From contig JACCEO010000007.1 in assembly GCA_013416485.1 (NCBI GenBank), forward strand, positions 62,001 through 126,000: a stretch of DNA of 64,000 bases, read 5' to 3'. Positions within the stretch are counted from its first letter, which is position 1. Each line of letters starts with the position of its first letter. The notes below the pieces were generated by a model. The model worked only from the letters and a program-made list of their open reading frames with translations. It had not been told where the DNA came from and did no database searches. Shown here piece after piece: positions 7,118 through 16,990 of the stretch. The DNA is from Alcaligenaceae bacterium (GTDB taxonomy: Bacteria > Pseudomonadota > Gammaproteobacteria > Burkholderiales > Burkholderiaceae_B). A program made the translations under genes and the position numbers.

Positions 7118-9427
7118 GTGATTTCCGAAGAGCTTGAAGTCAGCCTGCATATGGCCTTTGTCGAGGCCCGCACTGCGCGGCACGAATTTATTACAGTAGA
7201 GCATTTGCTACTGTCTTTGCTGGATAATGCCGCAGCGGCCGAAGTGTTGCGCGCCTGTTCAGCCAATCTGGATGCCTTACGTATTGATTTACGTAAATTC
7301 ATTGCTGAAAATACACCTGTATTTCCTGGTGAAGATGAGGTCGATACCCAGCCTACACTAGGTTTTCAGCGTGTTATACAGCGTGCGATCATGCATGTTT
7401 CTTCGGGTAACTCCAGCAAGAACCGGGTTACTGGTGCCAACGTGCTGGTAGCCATGTATGGGGAAAAAGATTCCCATGCTGTGTATTACTTACAGCGTCA
7501 AGGGGTAACCCGCCTGGATGTCGTGAATTACCTCTCACATGGTATTACTCGTGCTGGCGAAGCCGCTCCAACTGAACCAGCGAAAACGCCAGCGCCTGAA
7601 GCCGATCGTAAATCCGATCAGCAGAAATCACCGCTGGAACTGTACGCCACCGACTTGAATTCTGAAGCCCTGCAAGGTCGCATTGATCCCTTAATAGGTC
7701 GTCAGCACGAAGTAGAGCGTGTCATTCAAATATTGTGCCGACGTCGCAAGAATAATCCCTTGTTGGTGGGGGAAGCCGGTGTCGGTAAAACGGCCATAGC
7801 CGAAGGCCTGGCTTGGCGTATTACCCAAAAAGATGTGCCCGATATCTTGGCCGATGCCCAGGTGTATGCCCTGGATATGGGGTCATTGCTGGCAGGTACT
7901 AAATACCGCGGTGATTTCGAACAGCGCTTAAAAGGCGTGCTCAAGTGTTTGAAAGACAACAGCAATGCCATATTATTTATTGATGAAATCCATACTCTGA
8001 TCGGGGCTGGTTCTGCTTCGGGGGGTACTTTGGACGCCTCAAACTTACTTAAGCCTGCATTGTCGTCTGGCCAGCTTAAGTGCATGGGAGCCACTACCTA
8101 CAGCGAGTTTCGCGGTATTTTTGAAAAAGACCATGCTTTATCGCGTCGTTTTCAAAAGGTCGATGTGGCCGAGCCAACAGTACCAGAAACCATACAAATA
8201 CTGCGTGGCTTAAAAACACACTTCGAGTCCCACCACGGTGTGCGTTATTCGGCTGCAGCACTGACTGCTGCTGCCGAATTGTCTGCACGCCATATCAATG
8301 ATCGCTTTTTACCTGATAAAGCCATAGACGTTATCGACGAAGCGGGTGCAGCACAACGTCTGTTGCCACGTTCACGCCAGAAAAAAGTCATAGGTAAGGC
8401 TGAAATCCAGGCTACCGTTGCCAAAATCGCTCGTATTCCACCACAAACTGTCTCTAATGATGACAGGGGTAAGCTGGCTACCTTAGAGCGTGATCTGAAA
8501 ACCGTGGTGTTTGGCCAAGATGATGCCATACATGCCCTAAGTGCCGCCATAAAAATGGCTAGATCTGGGCTGGGTCGTCCCGATCGGCCTATAGGTTCAT
8601 TCCTGTTTTCTGGACCTACCGGGGTGGGTAAAACCGAGGTCGCGCGCCAGTTGGCGTTTGTCCTGGGCATAGAGCTACTGCGTTTCGATATGTCCGAATA
8701 CATGGAACGTCATACGGTATCGCGTTTAATTGGTGCGCCTCCTGGCTATGTGGGGTTTGATCAAGGGGGGCTGTTAACTGAAGCCGTGACCAAGCAGCCG
8801 CATTGCGTGCTGTTGCTGGATGAAATTGAAAAAGCCCATCCGGATGTATTTAACATCTTGCTGCAGGTCATGGATCACGGGACGCTCACAGATAACAATG
8901 GCCGCAAAGCAGATTTTCGTAATGTGATACTGGTCATGACCACCAATGCTGGTGCGGAATCCTTAAACCGTGCAACGATAGGGTTTGCAGCGGGGTCGCG
9001 CACTGGCGACGAAATGGCCGATATCAAGCGTATGTTTACCCCGGAATTCCGCAATCGTCTGGATGCCATCATTGGCTTCACGCCGTTGTCGCGGGAAATC
9101 ATACTGCGCGTCGTGGACAAATTCCTGATGCAACTGGAAGATCAACTCCATGAAAAACGAGTCGATGTCGTATTCACCCCAGAACTGCGTCAACATTTAG
9201 CCAAAGAAGGCTTTGATCCTACTATGGGCGCGCGGCCCATGCAGCGGTTAATCCAGGACACTATACGTCGTGCTCTGGCTGATGAATTGCTATTTGGGCG
9301 ACTCACTGATGGCGGTCATGTGCAGGTAGGCTTGGTTGACGACAAGGTTGTACTGGAGTTTCCCGACGCCTCGGATACGTCTGATCAGGTAAGCCCATCA
9401 CGACCGGAACCCGAGCTGGTTGACTAG
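7118..9427 (+). CDS. clpA: ATP-dependent Clp protease ATPase subunit ClpA
   Basis: Hexameric AAA+ unfoldase that feeds ClpP. Order: Clp N domain (ISEELEVSLHMAFVEAR and the HEFITVEHLLLSLL repeat), first AAA domain with Walker A GEAGVGKTA and Walker B ILFIDEIHTL, second AAA domain with Walker A GPTGVGKTE and VLLLDEIEKAHPDVF, and a C-terminal arm GFDPTMGARPMQRLI. GTG 7118 is chosen: GGAGG lies five bases upstream and the product (769 residues) then starts like E. coli ClpA; the frame open from TTG 7088 would place the ribosome site inside the gene. The clpP partner is at 41 kb. Confidence 0.96.
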   Translation: MISEELEVSLHMAFVEARTARHEFITVEHLLLSLLDNAAAAEVLRACSANLDALRIDLRKFIAENTPVFPGEDEVDTQPTLGFQRVIQRAIMHVSSGNSSKNRVTGANVLVAMYGEKDSHAVYYLQRQGVTRLDVVNYLSHGITRAGEAAPTEPAKTPAPEADRKSDQQKSPLELYATDLNSEALQGRIDPLIGRQHEVERVIQILCRRRKNNPLLVGEAGVGKTAIAEGLAWRITQKDVPDILADAQVYALDMGSLLAGTKYRGDFEQRLKGVLKCLKDNSNAILFIDEIHTLIGAGSASGGTLDASNLLKPALSSGQLKCMGATTYSEFRGIFEKDHALSRRFQKVDVAEPTVPETIQILRGLKTHFESHHGVRYSAAALTAAAELSARHINDRFLPDKAIDVIDEAGAAQRLLPRSRQKKVIGKAEIQATVAKIARIPPQTVSNDDRGKLATLERDLKTVVFGQDDAIHALSAAIKMARSGLGRPDRPIGSFLFSGPTGVGKTEVARQLAFVLGIELLRFDMSEYMERHTVSRLIGAPPGYVGFDQGGLLTEAVTKQPHCVLLLDEIEKAHPDVFNILLQVMDHGTLTDNNGRKADFRNVILVMTTNAGAESLNRATIGFAAGSRTGDEMADIKRMFTPEFRNRLDAIIGFTPLSREIILRVVDKFLMQLEDQLHEKRVDVVFTPELRQHLAKEGFDPTMGARPMQRLIQDTIRRALADELLFGRLTDGGHVQVGLVDDKVVLEFPDASDTSDQVSPSRPEPELVD

Positions 9428-9430
9428 CCT

Positions 9431-10672
9431 ATGGCTGGTCAACCGTTGATTTGTTGCCCTCAGTGCGCCACTGTGCATCAGCGCGTGGCGATTACACCAG
9501 GTGCAATGGCAAGCTGTGAGCGTTGCTCGTACGTGCTGTACAGACAAAGCGCTGTACCTTTGGATGGTTGGATTGCACTGACCATAGCGGCACTGATTGT
9601 TTTTTGCATAGCCAATGCCTCTCCTATAGCGACACTATCCATACAAGGCAACACAGTGCAAGCTAGCTTGCCTGGTGCGTTGTGGCTAACTTGGCAACAA
9701 GGTAATTGGATTTTGGCCATCATGACTGGTTTAGTGGGGTTTTGGTTGCCATTAAGCCAGTTACTGTTTTTGCTATGGGGGTTATGGTCGATCAGGGCTG
9801 GGCGTTTGTCGGCCGATTTCGAGCTGGGTATGCGATTATTTCATCGCTTTGCGCCCTGGAGCATGGTGCCGGTACTTATGTTAGGTCTGTTGGTGGCCAT
9901 CGTTAAGTTTTCTGGGTTTGCCCACTTAGAGCCCGAATTTGGCTTGTGGGGTTTTGCTGTATTAACTGTGTTGTTGACGATATTAAGTCGATTTTCAGCC
10001 CACAGGCTATGGCGTTATGCCGAGGATGCCTTGTTGGTGCCTATGTCTGGTGGTTTGGTTAATTTAGAACAATCCATAGCTTCGTGCGATGCGTGTGCAT
10101 ATGTGCAAAATGCACCATTGTCAGAACCATCGGCGTCATGTCAGCGTTGCGGCGAGCGGGTGCGTTTCCGAAAAGCAGACTCCACCTCTAGGGTGTGGGC
10201 CTTACTGCTTGCCGCCAGTATCGTATACATACCTGCCAACATCTTGCCGGTAATGCAGTTACGCACTGCAACAGGCGTTAGCATGCACACCATAGTGGGT
10301 GGCGTTATTGAGCTTTGGAATATGGGTTCCTGGGACTTGGCTATTATTGTTTTTCTTGCCAGTGTGGTTGTGCCCATGACGAAGCTGCTGGTTCTGGCTG
10401 CTTTACAAATTAATCATCGTTGGCGGGGTCCCGTGATCCAACGGCAACGTACACGCTTGTACGAAGCTGTCGAGTTTATTGGTCAGTGGTCTATGTTAGA
10501 CGTGTTTGTGGTGTTGTTAATGACAGCACTCGCTAACTTTCCTGGAATCTCTGAAATAGTGGCTGGACCAGGCGCTGCCAGTTTTGGTATGGTTGTCGTG
10601 CTGACTATGTTGGCCGCACTCAGTTATGATCCTCGCCAAGGTTGGGATCAAGACCCGGCACTTCGCCCATAA
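9431..10672 (+). CDS. pqiA: Paraquat-inducible protein A (PqiA)
   Basis: Inner-membrane protein of the Pqi lipid-transport system. The 413 residues contain two PqiA repeats, each with a zinc-ribbon-like Cys pair set (CPQC / CERC near the N-terminus; CDAC / CQRC near 215-235) followed by four membrane helices. PqiA works with the MCE protein PqiB and lipoprotein PqiC, which follow at once. It begins three bases after clpA, so it may be partly co-transcribed with it. Confidence 0.95.
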   Translation: MAGQPLICCPQCATVHQRVAITPGAMASCERCSYVLYRQSAVPLDGWIALTIAALIVFCIANASPIATLSIQGNTVQASLPGALWLTWQQGNWILAIMTGLVGFWLPLSQLLFLLWGLWSIRAGRLSADFELGMRLFHRFAPWSMVPVLMLGLLVAIVKFSGFAHLEPEFGLWGFAVLTVLLTILSRFSAHRLWRYAEDALLVPMSGGLVNLEQSIASCDACAYVQNAPLSEPSASCQRCGERVRFRKADSTSRVWALLLAASIVYIPANILPVMQLRTATGVSMHTIVGGVIELWNMGSWDLAIIVFLASVVVPMTKLLVLAALQINHRWRGPVIQRQRTRLYEAVEFIGQWSMLDVFVVLLMTALANFPGISEIVAGPGAASFGMVVVLTMLAALSYDPRQGWDQDPALRP

Positions 10673-10681
10673 AAGAAAGTA

Positions 10682-12304
10682 ATGACAGAATCTAAGAAGC
10701 CAACTTCACCTGTAGTGCATCCCCCACGAACAACCCGAATATCCTGGATATGGTTCATTCCACTATTAGCTGCGCTAGTTGGGGTTTCCTTATTAGTACG
10801 CAACTGGGTGAATACTGGGCCTACTATCACCATCGCTTTTGAGTCGGCTGATGGCTTGGAAGTGGGCCAAACCAAGGTCCGCTATAAAGATGTTGTCGTG
10901 GGTGTTGTCAAAAGTATTGTGGTGGCACCTGATCGCAACAACGTATTGGTGAGTGTGGAAATTCGTCCTACCGAAGCAGAGTTCATCACGCAGGAAGGAT
11001 CCCGGTTTTGGGTGGTCAGGCCACGTCTGGGGCTTAGTGGGGTGTCTGGCTTAGGCACTTTGTTATCAGGAGCATACATTAGCGTTGATGCCAGCGTTAC
11101 GCGAAGTGGCGCAGCCGTTTATGACTTTACCGGTTTAGAAAAACCACCAGAAGTCGTCAGTGGTCGTCCAGGCAAGCGCTTTAGTTTATCTGCACCTGAT
11201 CTGGGTTCTTTAGAAATTGGCTCTCCGGTGTATTTTCGTCGTATCCCGGTAGGGAGAGTTATAGGCTATGACCTGGATACCATAGGCAAAGCCGTAGATA
11301 TACAAGTGTTTGTTGACGCCCCTGCAGATCAATTTGTTGGGGCTGATACCCGTTTTTGGAATGCCAGCGGTATTGATTTTTCATTTGATGGTGGGGGTAT
11401 TAATGTACGAACCAACTCATTGGCTGCAGTGGTAGCGGGTGGCTTGGCGTTTGCCAACCCTGATGAGCGTGAGTTCAAATCAATGAATCCAGGGCAAGTA
11501 TTTCAACTGCATAGCTCTGAGCCGCTGGCGATGGCTGACCCTGATGGCATGCCATTTCCTATTGAATTGCATTTTCAGCAATCAGTACGTGGTCTAACAG
11601 AGGGGGCTGTGATTGATTTTCGAGGCCTGGAATTGGGCAAGGTTGTGGATATTGATCTTGAGTACAACTCAGAGACCAAAAGGTTCTTTGCTTTGGTCAA
11701 GGCTCAGCTCTATCCTTTACGGTTCGGTGCGATCTATGAAAACTTAATCGATTTGAATACCAATATTGATTACCCTGGGCAGGCCTTGTTGGCACCCTTG
11801 GTCGAGCACGGGCTTAGGGCACAATTGCGTGCTTCTAACCTACTGACTGGTCAACAATACGTGGCCCTGGACTTTTTTCCTGATGCATCAGCGGTAAGTT
11901 TTAATCCTCATCAGATTCCCCTGGTATTGCCAACGATAGCAGGTAGCTTTGATCGCTTGCAGCAGCAGGTCAGTAGCATAGTGACTAAGCTGGACAACAT
12001 ACCCTACGATACCTTGGTCCAAGAGGTGAGAGGTAGTGTGGTTGGCTTAAGCCGTTTGTTGGCTAGTATAGAAACTCAGGTGGTACCCAGTACCAATCAG
12101 GCATTGAAGGCAGCTCAAGGTGCTTTAAGCAATGCCGAGGCCATGTTGGCGCAAGATGCGCCTATGACCGATAGGCTAGACAGTACTTTGCGAGAAATTA
12201 CCAATGCGGCCAGGTCTTTGCGTAGTTTGGCGGACTATCTACAAACTAACCCTAGCTCGCTGATACGTGGGCCTGCCAGCAACTCCTTGTCTATCAGTCC
12301 CTAA
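10682..12304 (+). CDS. pqiB: MCE-domain intermembrane transport protein PqiB
   Basis: A 540-residue protein with one N-terminal membrane helix (ISWIWFIPLLAALVGVSLLV) followed by three MCE domains, starting near ITIAFESADGLEVGQTKV, FSLSAPDLGSLEIGSPV and FPIELHFQQSVRGLTEG, and a helical C-terminal needle region (about 420-520). In E. coli PqiB forms stacked hexameric rings and a channel spanning the periplasm to carry lipids. Domain count and length match. Sits between pqiA (9-base gap) and pqiC (8-base gap). Confidence 0.95.
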   Translation: MTESKKPTSPVVHPPRTTRISWIWFIPLLAALVGVSLLVRNWVNTGPTITIAFESADGLEVGQTKVRYKDVVVGVVKSIVVAPDRNNVLVSVEIRPTEAEFITQEGSRFWVVRPRLGLSGVSGLGTLLSGAYISVDASVTRSGAAVYDFTGLEKPPEVVSGRPGKRFSLSAPDLGSLEIGSPVYFRRIPVGRVIGYDLDTIGKAVDIQVFVDAPADQFVGADTRFWNASGIDFSFDGGGINVRTNSLAAVVAGGLAFANPDEREFKSMNPGQVFQLHSSEPLAMADPDGMPFPIELHFQQSVRGLTEGAVIDFRGLELGKVVDIDLEYNSETKRFFALVKAQLYPLRFGAIYENLIDLNTNIDYPGQALLAPLVEHGLRAQLRASNLLTGQQYVALDFFPDASAVSFNPHQIPLVLPTIAGSFDRLQQQVSSIVTKLDNIPYDTLVQEVRGSVVGLSRLLASIETQVVPSTNQALKAAQGALSNAEAMLAQDAPMTDRLDSTLREITNAARSLRSLADYLQTNPSSLIRGPASNSLSISP

Positions 12305-12312
12305 GAGGTCAT

Positions 12313-12957
12313 ATGAATTTTTACCGTGTTGTGGGACTTATTACACTGTCGCTTACCTTGGCTGCTTGCGCTGCTCCTGCTGCAAAGTACTACACCTTGC
12401 AATCTGATTCGGTAGTACCCAGTGTGCAATCTGCGTCCGTTACCGTCATGGCGCCTTATGCGATTAATGTACAGGCGGTCGAGGTACCCCCCGAGGTCGA
12501 CAGACCGCAAATTGTGTTTACCCAGCCAGATACCGCTCAAGTGATACCGTTGAATACAGCGCTTTGGGCCTCGCCTTTGGCTGACCAAATACGTCTTGCT
12601 GTTGTCGGTGAACTTAGCCGTAGTCTGCATACCTTGGATACGGCCTCTAGTGTGGCAGCATTGGATTTACCTGTATGGAAAATTCAACTTAGGGTGCATA
12701 GATTTGAATCCTTGTATCAACAACGTTCTGCGTTAGATGTGTCTTGGTTATTGACACCACTAAATATCGCTGACGCTAAGGTCAAGTTATGTGGAGCTCA
12801 AATACTGACGCCGGTCCAAAGTACGATAAGTGATATGGTAAAAGGCCACCAACTGGCCTTACATGAGGTATCGGCTTTAATTGCTGCGCAGTTGCAAGAC
12901 CAACCCCTAATTTCAAAAAATAACCAAGTCCACGTCAAAGGTTGTACCTACAATTAG
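12313..12957 (+). CDS. pqiC: PqiC-type outer-membrane lipoprotein
   Basis: A 214-residue lipoprotein: signal peptide with lipobox LAAC and acceptor Cys19, then the PqiC/ABC-auxiliary domain (AAKYYTLQSD, VEVPPEVDRPQIVF). In E. coli PqiC anchors the PqiB channel at the outer membrane. It is the last gene of pqiABC; the following 104 bases separate it from putA. Confidence 0.92.
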   Translation: MNFYRVVGLITLSLTLAACAAPAAKYYTLQSDSVVPSVQSASVTVMAPYAINVQAVEVPPEVDRPQIVFTQPDTAQVIPLNTALWASPLADQIRLAVVGELSRSLHTLDTASSVAALDLPVWKIQLRVHRFESLYQQRSALDVSWLLTPLNIADAKVKLCGAQILTPVQSTISDMVKGHQLALHEVSALIAAQLQDQPLISKNNQVHVKGCTYN

Positions 12958-13061
12958 ATCTCTTGTTTAGGGTTAACCTTTATGGGAGTTGAGGTGCAAC
13001 CCGTCTACAATTTCAGTTGTGTCTGAGTACCCAGACAGGTTAAGCAACAGGAATTTAGGTC
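12958..13061 (+). promoter_or_regulatory. pqiC-putA intergenic region, possible putA control region
   Basis: Short gap upstream of putA. It has an inverted repeat GTCTG/CAGAC (about 13020-13036) and one TGCAAC at 12995-13000, the complement of the GTTGCA element bound by the PutA ribbon-helix-helix domain in E. coli. A single six-base match can be chance. No terminator with a T-run was found after pqiC. Confidence 0.3.
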
Positions 13062-16000
13062 ATGGCGACAACAACGTTAGGGGTTAAAGTCGACGAAGCG
13101 TTACGCGATCGTTTACGGGTAGCAGCCACCAGGCTGGGTTGTACCCCTCATTGGTTACACAAGCAGGCAGTGATTGCCTATATAGACGCGATAGAGCGTG
13201 GGCAGCTACCGGCTGAAATTGCCTACTTATCCGCACCAGACTCCGATACCCATGACGATGAATCCGTTAGTCCAGAAAATTATCTGCCGTTCTATGAGTT
13301 CGCCCAGGACGTGCAGCCGCAGTCGGTCTTACGTGCGGCCATTACAGCAGCATATAGACGCCCAGAGCCCGAGTGTTTACCTAGCCTGATCGAATTGGCG
13401 CAAACCACTCAGCCACAAGATGTTCATGCGCTGGCAAAAAAGTTGGTCCAGGGTTTACGCAGTAAAGGTAAAAGCGGCGGTGTCGAAGGCTTGGTACAGG
13501 AATTTTCACTGTCTAGCCAAGAAGGCGTGGCCTTAATGTGTTTGGCAGAAGCCTTATTGCGTATTCCTGACCGTGCTACTCGCGATGCCTTGATACGCGA
13601 CAAAATCAGTCATGGTGATTGGCGTTCACATATGGGTGGATCCCCATCTTTATTTGTAAACGCAGCAACTTGGGGCTTGATGTTGACCGGTAAATTGGTC
13701 AGTGTAAATAGCGAGCAATCACTATCTACGGCCTTGACACGTCTTATTGGTAAGGGCGGTGAACCCTTAATACGCAAGGGCGTAAATATCGCCATGCGTA
13801 TGATGGGTGAGCAGTTTGTGGCAGGTCAAACTATTTCCGCAGCGATTGCGAATGGTCGTAAACACGAAGAAAAAGGGTTTCGCTATTCTTACGATATGTT
13901 GGGTGAAGCTGCCACTACAGCCGCCGACGCGGCGCGCTACTACGCGTCATATGAACAAGCCATTCATGCGATAGGCAAAGCAACTCAAGGACGTGGCATC
14001 TACGAAGGTGCTGGTATATCAATCAAGCTGTCGGCGCTGCACCCACGTTATGCGCGTGCCAAACGTGAACGGGTCATGACAGAGCTATTGCCTCGTATTA
14101 CTGCATTGGCACATATGGCACGCAGCTATGATATTGGTTTGAATATTGATGCCGAAGAGGCTGATCGACTGGAGCTGTCACTGGATTTACTTGAGTCACT
14201 ATGCTTTGATCCTGGCCTTAAAGGGTGGAATGGTATCGGTTTTGTGATTCAAGCCTATCAGAAACGTGCTCCTTTTGTCATAGACTATGTTATTGATTTA
14301 GCTCAACGCAGTCGCCACCGTTTAATGGTGCGCTTGGTCAAGGGTGCATATTGGGACACTGAAATTAAACGGACTCAGGTCGATGGCTTGGAAGGCTATC
14401 CAGTCTATACACGCAAGGTTTACACAGACATTTCCTATTTAGCGTGCGCACGCAAATTATTGGCTGCACCGCAAGCCGTTTACCCGCAGTTTGCTACCCA
14501 TAATGCCCATACCCTGTCTGCTATTTATCATATGGCCGGACAAAATTATTATCCAGGGCAATACGAGTTTCAATGCCTACACGGTATGGGTGAACCCCTA
14601 TACGATCAGGTCACTGGCTCATTGGCTCAGGGTAAATTGAATCGTCCTTGCCGTATCTATGCTCCTGTGGGTACTCACGAAACGTTATTGGCTTATTTGG
14701 TAAGGCGTTTGCTGGAAAATGGTGCAAATACTTCTTTTGTGAATCAGATAGGCGATCCGTCTGTTGCTATAGACAGTCTAATTGCTGATCCCGTAGACAC
14801 TGCTATGCGTTTGCAACCTTTGGGGTTACCACATGACAAAATTCCTTTACCACGGCATATTTACCAAGTAACAGGGCGTCTTAATTCAGCAGGCTTAGAT
14901 CTAAACAACGAACATCGCTTGGGTTCTTTGTCGGCCGCTTTGCTTAGTGGTGCGTCTCATCCTTGGCGTGCACATCCTGTGGTGGGGGATACGGCTTACC
15001 TTTGGGATGAAAGCCTAGCTCAAGTAGTGCGTAACCCAGCCGATTACCGCGACATTGTCGGTTATGTCATTACGGCTACTGACAAGGACATCAAGCAGGC
15101 CTTATCCCAAGCTGTACATGTTGCACCTATTTGGCAGGCGACTCCAGTAGAAGAACGGGCTCAATGTTTGTTGCGCACCGCCCAATTGCTAGAAGACACA
15201 ATGCAGACCTTGTTGGGCCTTATCGTACGTGAAGCAGGAAAGTCCTTGCCTAACGCGATTGCAGAAGTGCGTGAAGCTGTTGATTTTCTACGCTACTACG
15301 CCGGGCAAATACAACAAGATTTCTCTAACGATACCCATAGGCCTTTAGGTCCGGTGTTATGTATTAGTCCCTGGAACTTCCCTTTAGCTATCTTTATGGG
15401 TCAGGTCGCGGCAGCCTTGGCCGCAGGCAATCCCGTATTGGCCAAGCCTGCTGAACAAACTAATTTGATCGCAGCACAGGCCGTTGCTCTATTACATCAA
15501 GCAGGGGTCCCAAGTGCTGCAGTACAGCTCTTGCCAGGTCAGGGGGAAACGGTGGGCGCGGCATTGGTTGCCAGCCCCCATGTCCGCGGTGTGATGTTTA
15601 CTGGCTCCACCGATGTGGCTCATTTAATTTCCCGGACCTTATCCCAACGTCTTGATGACGCTGGTCATCCTATCCCTTTGGTGGCTGAAACAGGAGGTCA
15701 GAATGCATTGATCGTTGATTCTTCTGCCTTGGCTGAGCAGGTGGTTTTTGATGTGTTGACCTCGGCGTTTGATTCTGCCGGTCAACGTTGCTCGGCGTTA
15801 CGCTTGTTATGTGTACAAGAAGATTGTGCTGACTACGTATTGACCATGTTGCGTGGCGCCTTGCATGAACTGCAAGTGGCCAATCCTGATAGCTTGGCTA
15901 CGGATGTAGGGCCGGTTATTGATACAGAAGCACAAGCCAATATCCTGGCGCATATCAAGGCCATGCGTGAGGCAGGGCATAATATCGAGCAGCTTCACTT

Positions 16001-16874
16001 GGATGCAGCCTGCGAACACGGTACTTTTGTTGCACCTACAGTCATAGAAATTGATGATATTCAATCCTTGAAACGCGAGGTCTTTGGCCCTGTGTTACAT
16101 GTGTTGCGTTATCAGCGGGACAATTTGGATGCTTTAGTGGATGCAATCAATGCCACTGGCTATGGACTGACTTTTGGTGTGCATACACGGTTGGATGAAA
16201 CGGTTGCCAGGGTCTCTGCGCGCGTGCATGCCGGTAATATTTACGTTAACCGCAATGTTGTGGGGGCAGTGGTTGGTGTTCAACCTTTTGGTGGCGAGGG
16301 TCTGTCAGGTACAGGTCCTAAGGCTGGTGGTCCTTTGTATCTATTGCGTATGTTGTCTCAGCGCCCTGATCATCTGCCCGTCAGTGCAGGAATGAATAGT
16401 ATCAAGGGCCAAGCACAAGTGTTGGAAGGGCCTACTGGGGAAAGTAACGTGTATTACCTGAAACCCAGGGGAACCGTACTTTGCGTAGCTGCCAGCGTCA
16501 TAGGGGCTCAGGTGCAATATGAAGCCTGTGTAAAAACCGCTAATCAAATGCTATTTTTAGATACTCCAATAGGTCGCGACTTTTATCAAGGTCTTCTGCC
16601 AGAACAGCAGCAAGCTATTCAGTTGCTGGCATTGGATGAACTGCTGGTTGGTGACTACCAAGCGGTCTTATTCGAGGGTGATGGCGATGCATTGCGTGAA
16701 TTGAACAAGAAAATTTCCGAACGGCCAGGGCCTATCGTGTCGGTACAGGGGCAAAGCAGTGATGAATTGGCGTCTGGTCAGATTTATCGTATTGAAGGTT
16801 TGGTGCGTGAAGTGTCGGTTAGCACCAATACTGCGGCGGCTGGTGGTAATGCCAGTCTTATGATGGTGGGCTAG
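13062..16874 (+). CDS. putA: Trifunctional proline utilisation protein PutA
   Basis: Converts proline to glutamate and can repress its own gene. The 1270 residues start with a ribbon-helix-helix DNA-binding domain (1-47, LGVKVDEALRDRLRVAATRL), then the proline dehydrogenase barrel (about 150-530, with ISIKLSALHPRY and LMVRLVKGAYWDTE), then the aldehyde dehydrogenase domain with Glu in AETGGQNALIVDSS and catalytic Cys910 in SAGQRCSALR, and a C-terminal aldehyde-dehydrogenase-like tail (about 1060-1270). Length fits long regulator-type PutA proteins. No putP transporter is adjacent; a branched-chain-type ABC importer follows. Confidence 0.96.
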   Translation: MATTTLGVKVDEALRDRLRVAATRLGCTPHWLHKQAVIAYIDAIERGQLPAEIAYLSAPDSDTHDDESVSPENYLPFYEFAQDVQPQSVLRAAITAAYRRPEPECLPSLIELAQTTQPQDVHALAKKLVQGLRSKGKSGGVEGLVQEFSLSSQEGVALMCLAEALLRIPDRATRDALIRDKISHGDWRSHMGGSPSLFVNAATWGLMLTGKLVSVNSEQSLSTALTRLIGKGGEPLIRKGVNIAMRMMGEQFVAGQTISAAIANGRKHEEKGFRYSYDMLGEAATTAADAARYYASYEQAIHAIGKATQGRGIYEGAGISIKLSALHPRYARAKRERVMTELLPRITALAHMARSYDIGLNIDAEEADRLELSLDLLESLCFDPGLKGWNGIGFVIQAYQKRAPFVIDYVIDLAQRSRHRLMVRLVKGAYWDTEIKRTQVDGLEGYPVYTRKVYTDISYLACARKLLAAPQAVYPQFATHNAHTLSAIYHMAGQNYYPGQYEFQCLHGMGEPLYDQVTGSLAQGKLNRPCRIYAPVGTHETLLAYLVRRLLENGANTSFVNQIGDPSVAIDSLIADPVDTAMRLQPLGLPHDKIPLPRHIYQVTGRLNSAGLDLNNEHRLGSLSAALLSGASHPWRAHPVVGDTAYLWDESLAQVVRNPADYRDIVGYVITATDKDIKQALSQAVHVAPIWQATPVEERAQCLLRTAQLLEDTMQTLLGLIVREAGKSLPNAIAEVREAVDFLRYYAGQIQQDFSNDTHRPLGPVLCISPWNFPLAIFMGQVAAALAAGNPVLAKPAEQTNLIAAQAVALLHQAGVPSAAVQLLPGQGETVGAALVASPHVRGVMFTGSTDVAHLISRTLSQRLDDAGHPIPLVAETGGQNALIVDSSALAEQVVFDVLTSAFDSAGQRCSALRLLCVQEDCADYVLTMLRGALHELQVANPDSLATDVGPVIDTEAQANILAHIKAMREAGHNIEQLHLDAACEHGTFVAPTVIEIDDIQSLKREVFGPVLHVLRYQRDNLDALVDAINATGYGLTFGVHTRLDETVARVSARVHAGNIYVNRNVVGAVVGVQPFGGEGLSGTGPKAGGPLYLLRMLSQRPDHLPVSAGMNSIKGQAQVLEGPTGESNVYYLKPRGTVLCVAASVIGAQVQYEACVKTANQMLFLDTPIGRDFYQGLLPEQQQAIQLLALDELLVGDYQAVLFEGDGDALRELNKKISERPGPIVSVQGQSSDELASGQIYRIEGLVREVSVSTNTAAAGGNASLMMVG

Positions 16875-16990
16875 GGTATTTTGCCCACTGCATGTTTAGG
16901 GTTACATCCCATTAAAAAAAGGTTGTACTTTTGGTTTAATTCATAAGCCACTAGATTGAATGAAATCTTACCTATTTCTCGGAGACTACC

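Noticed and set aside
12995-13000. A PutA operator
   Set aside because: One six-base match only; too weak to call an operator.
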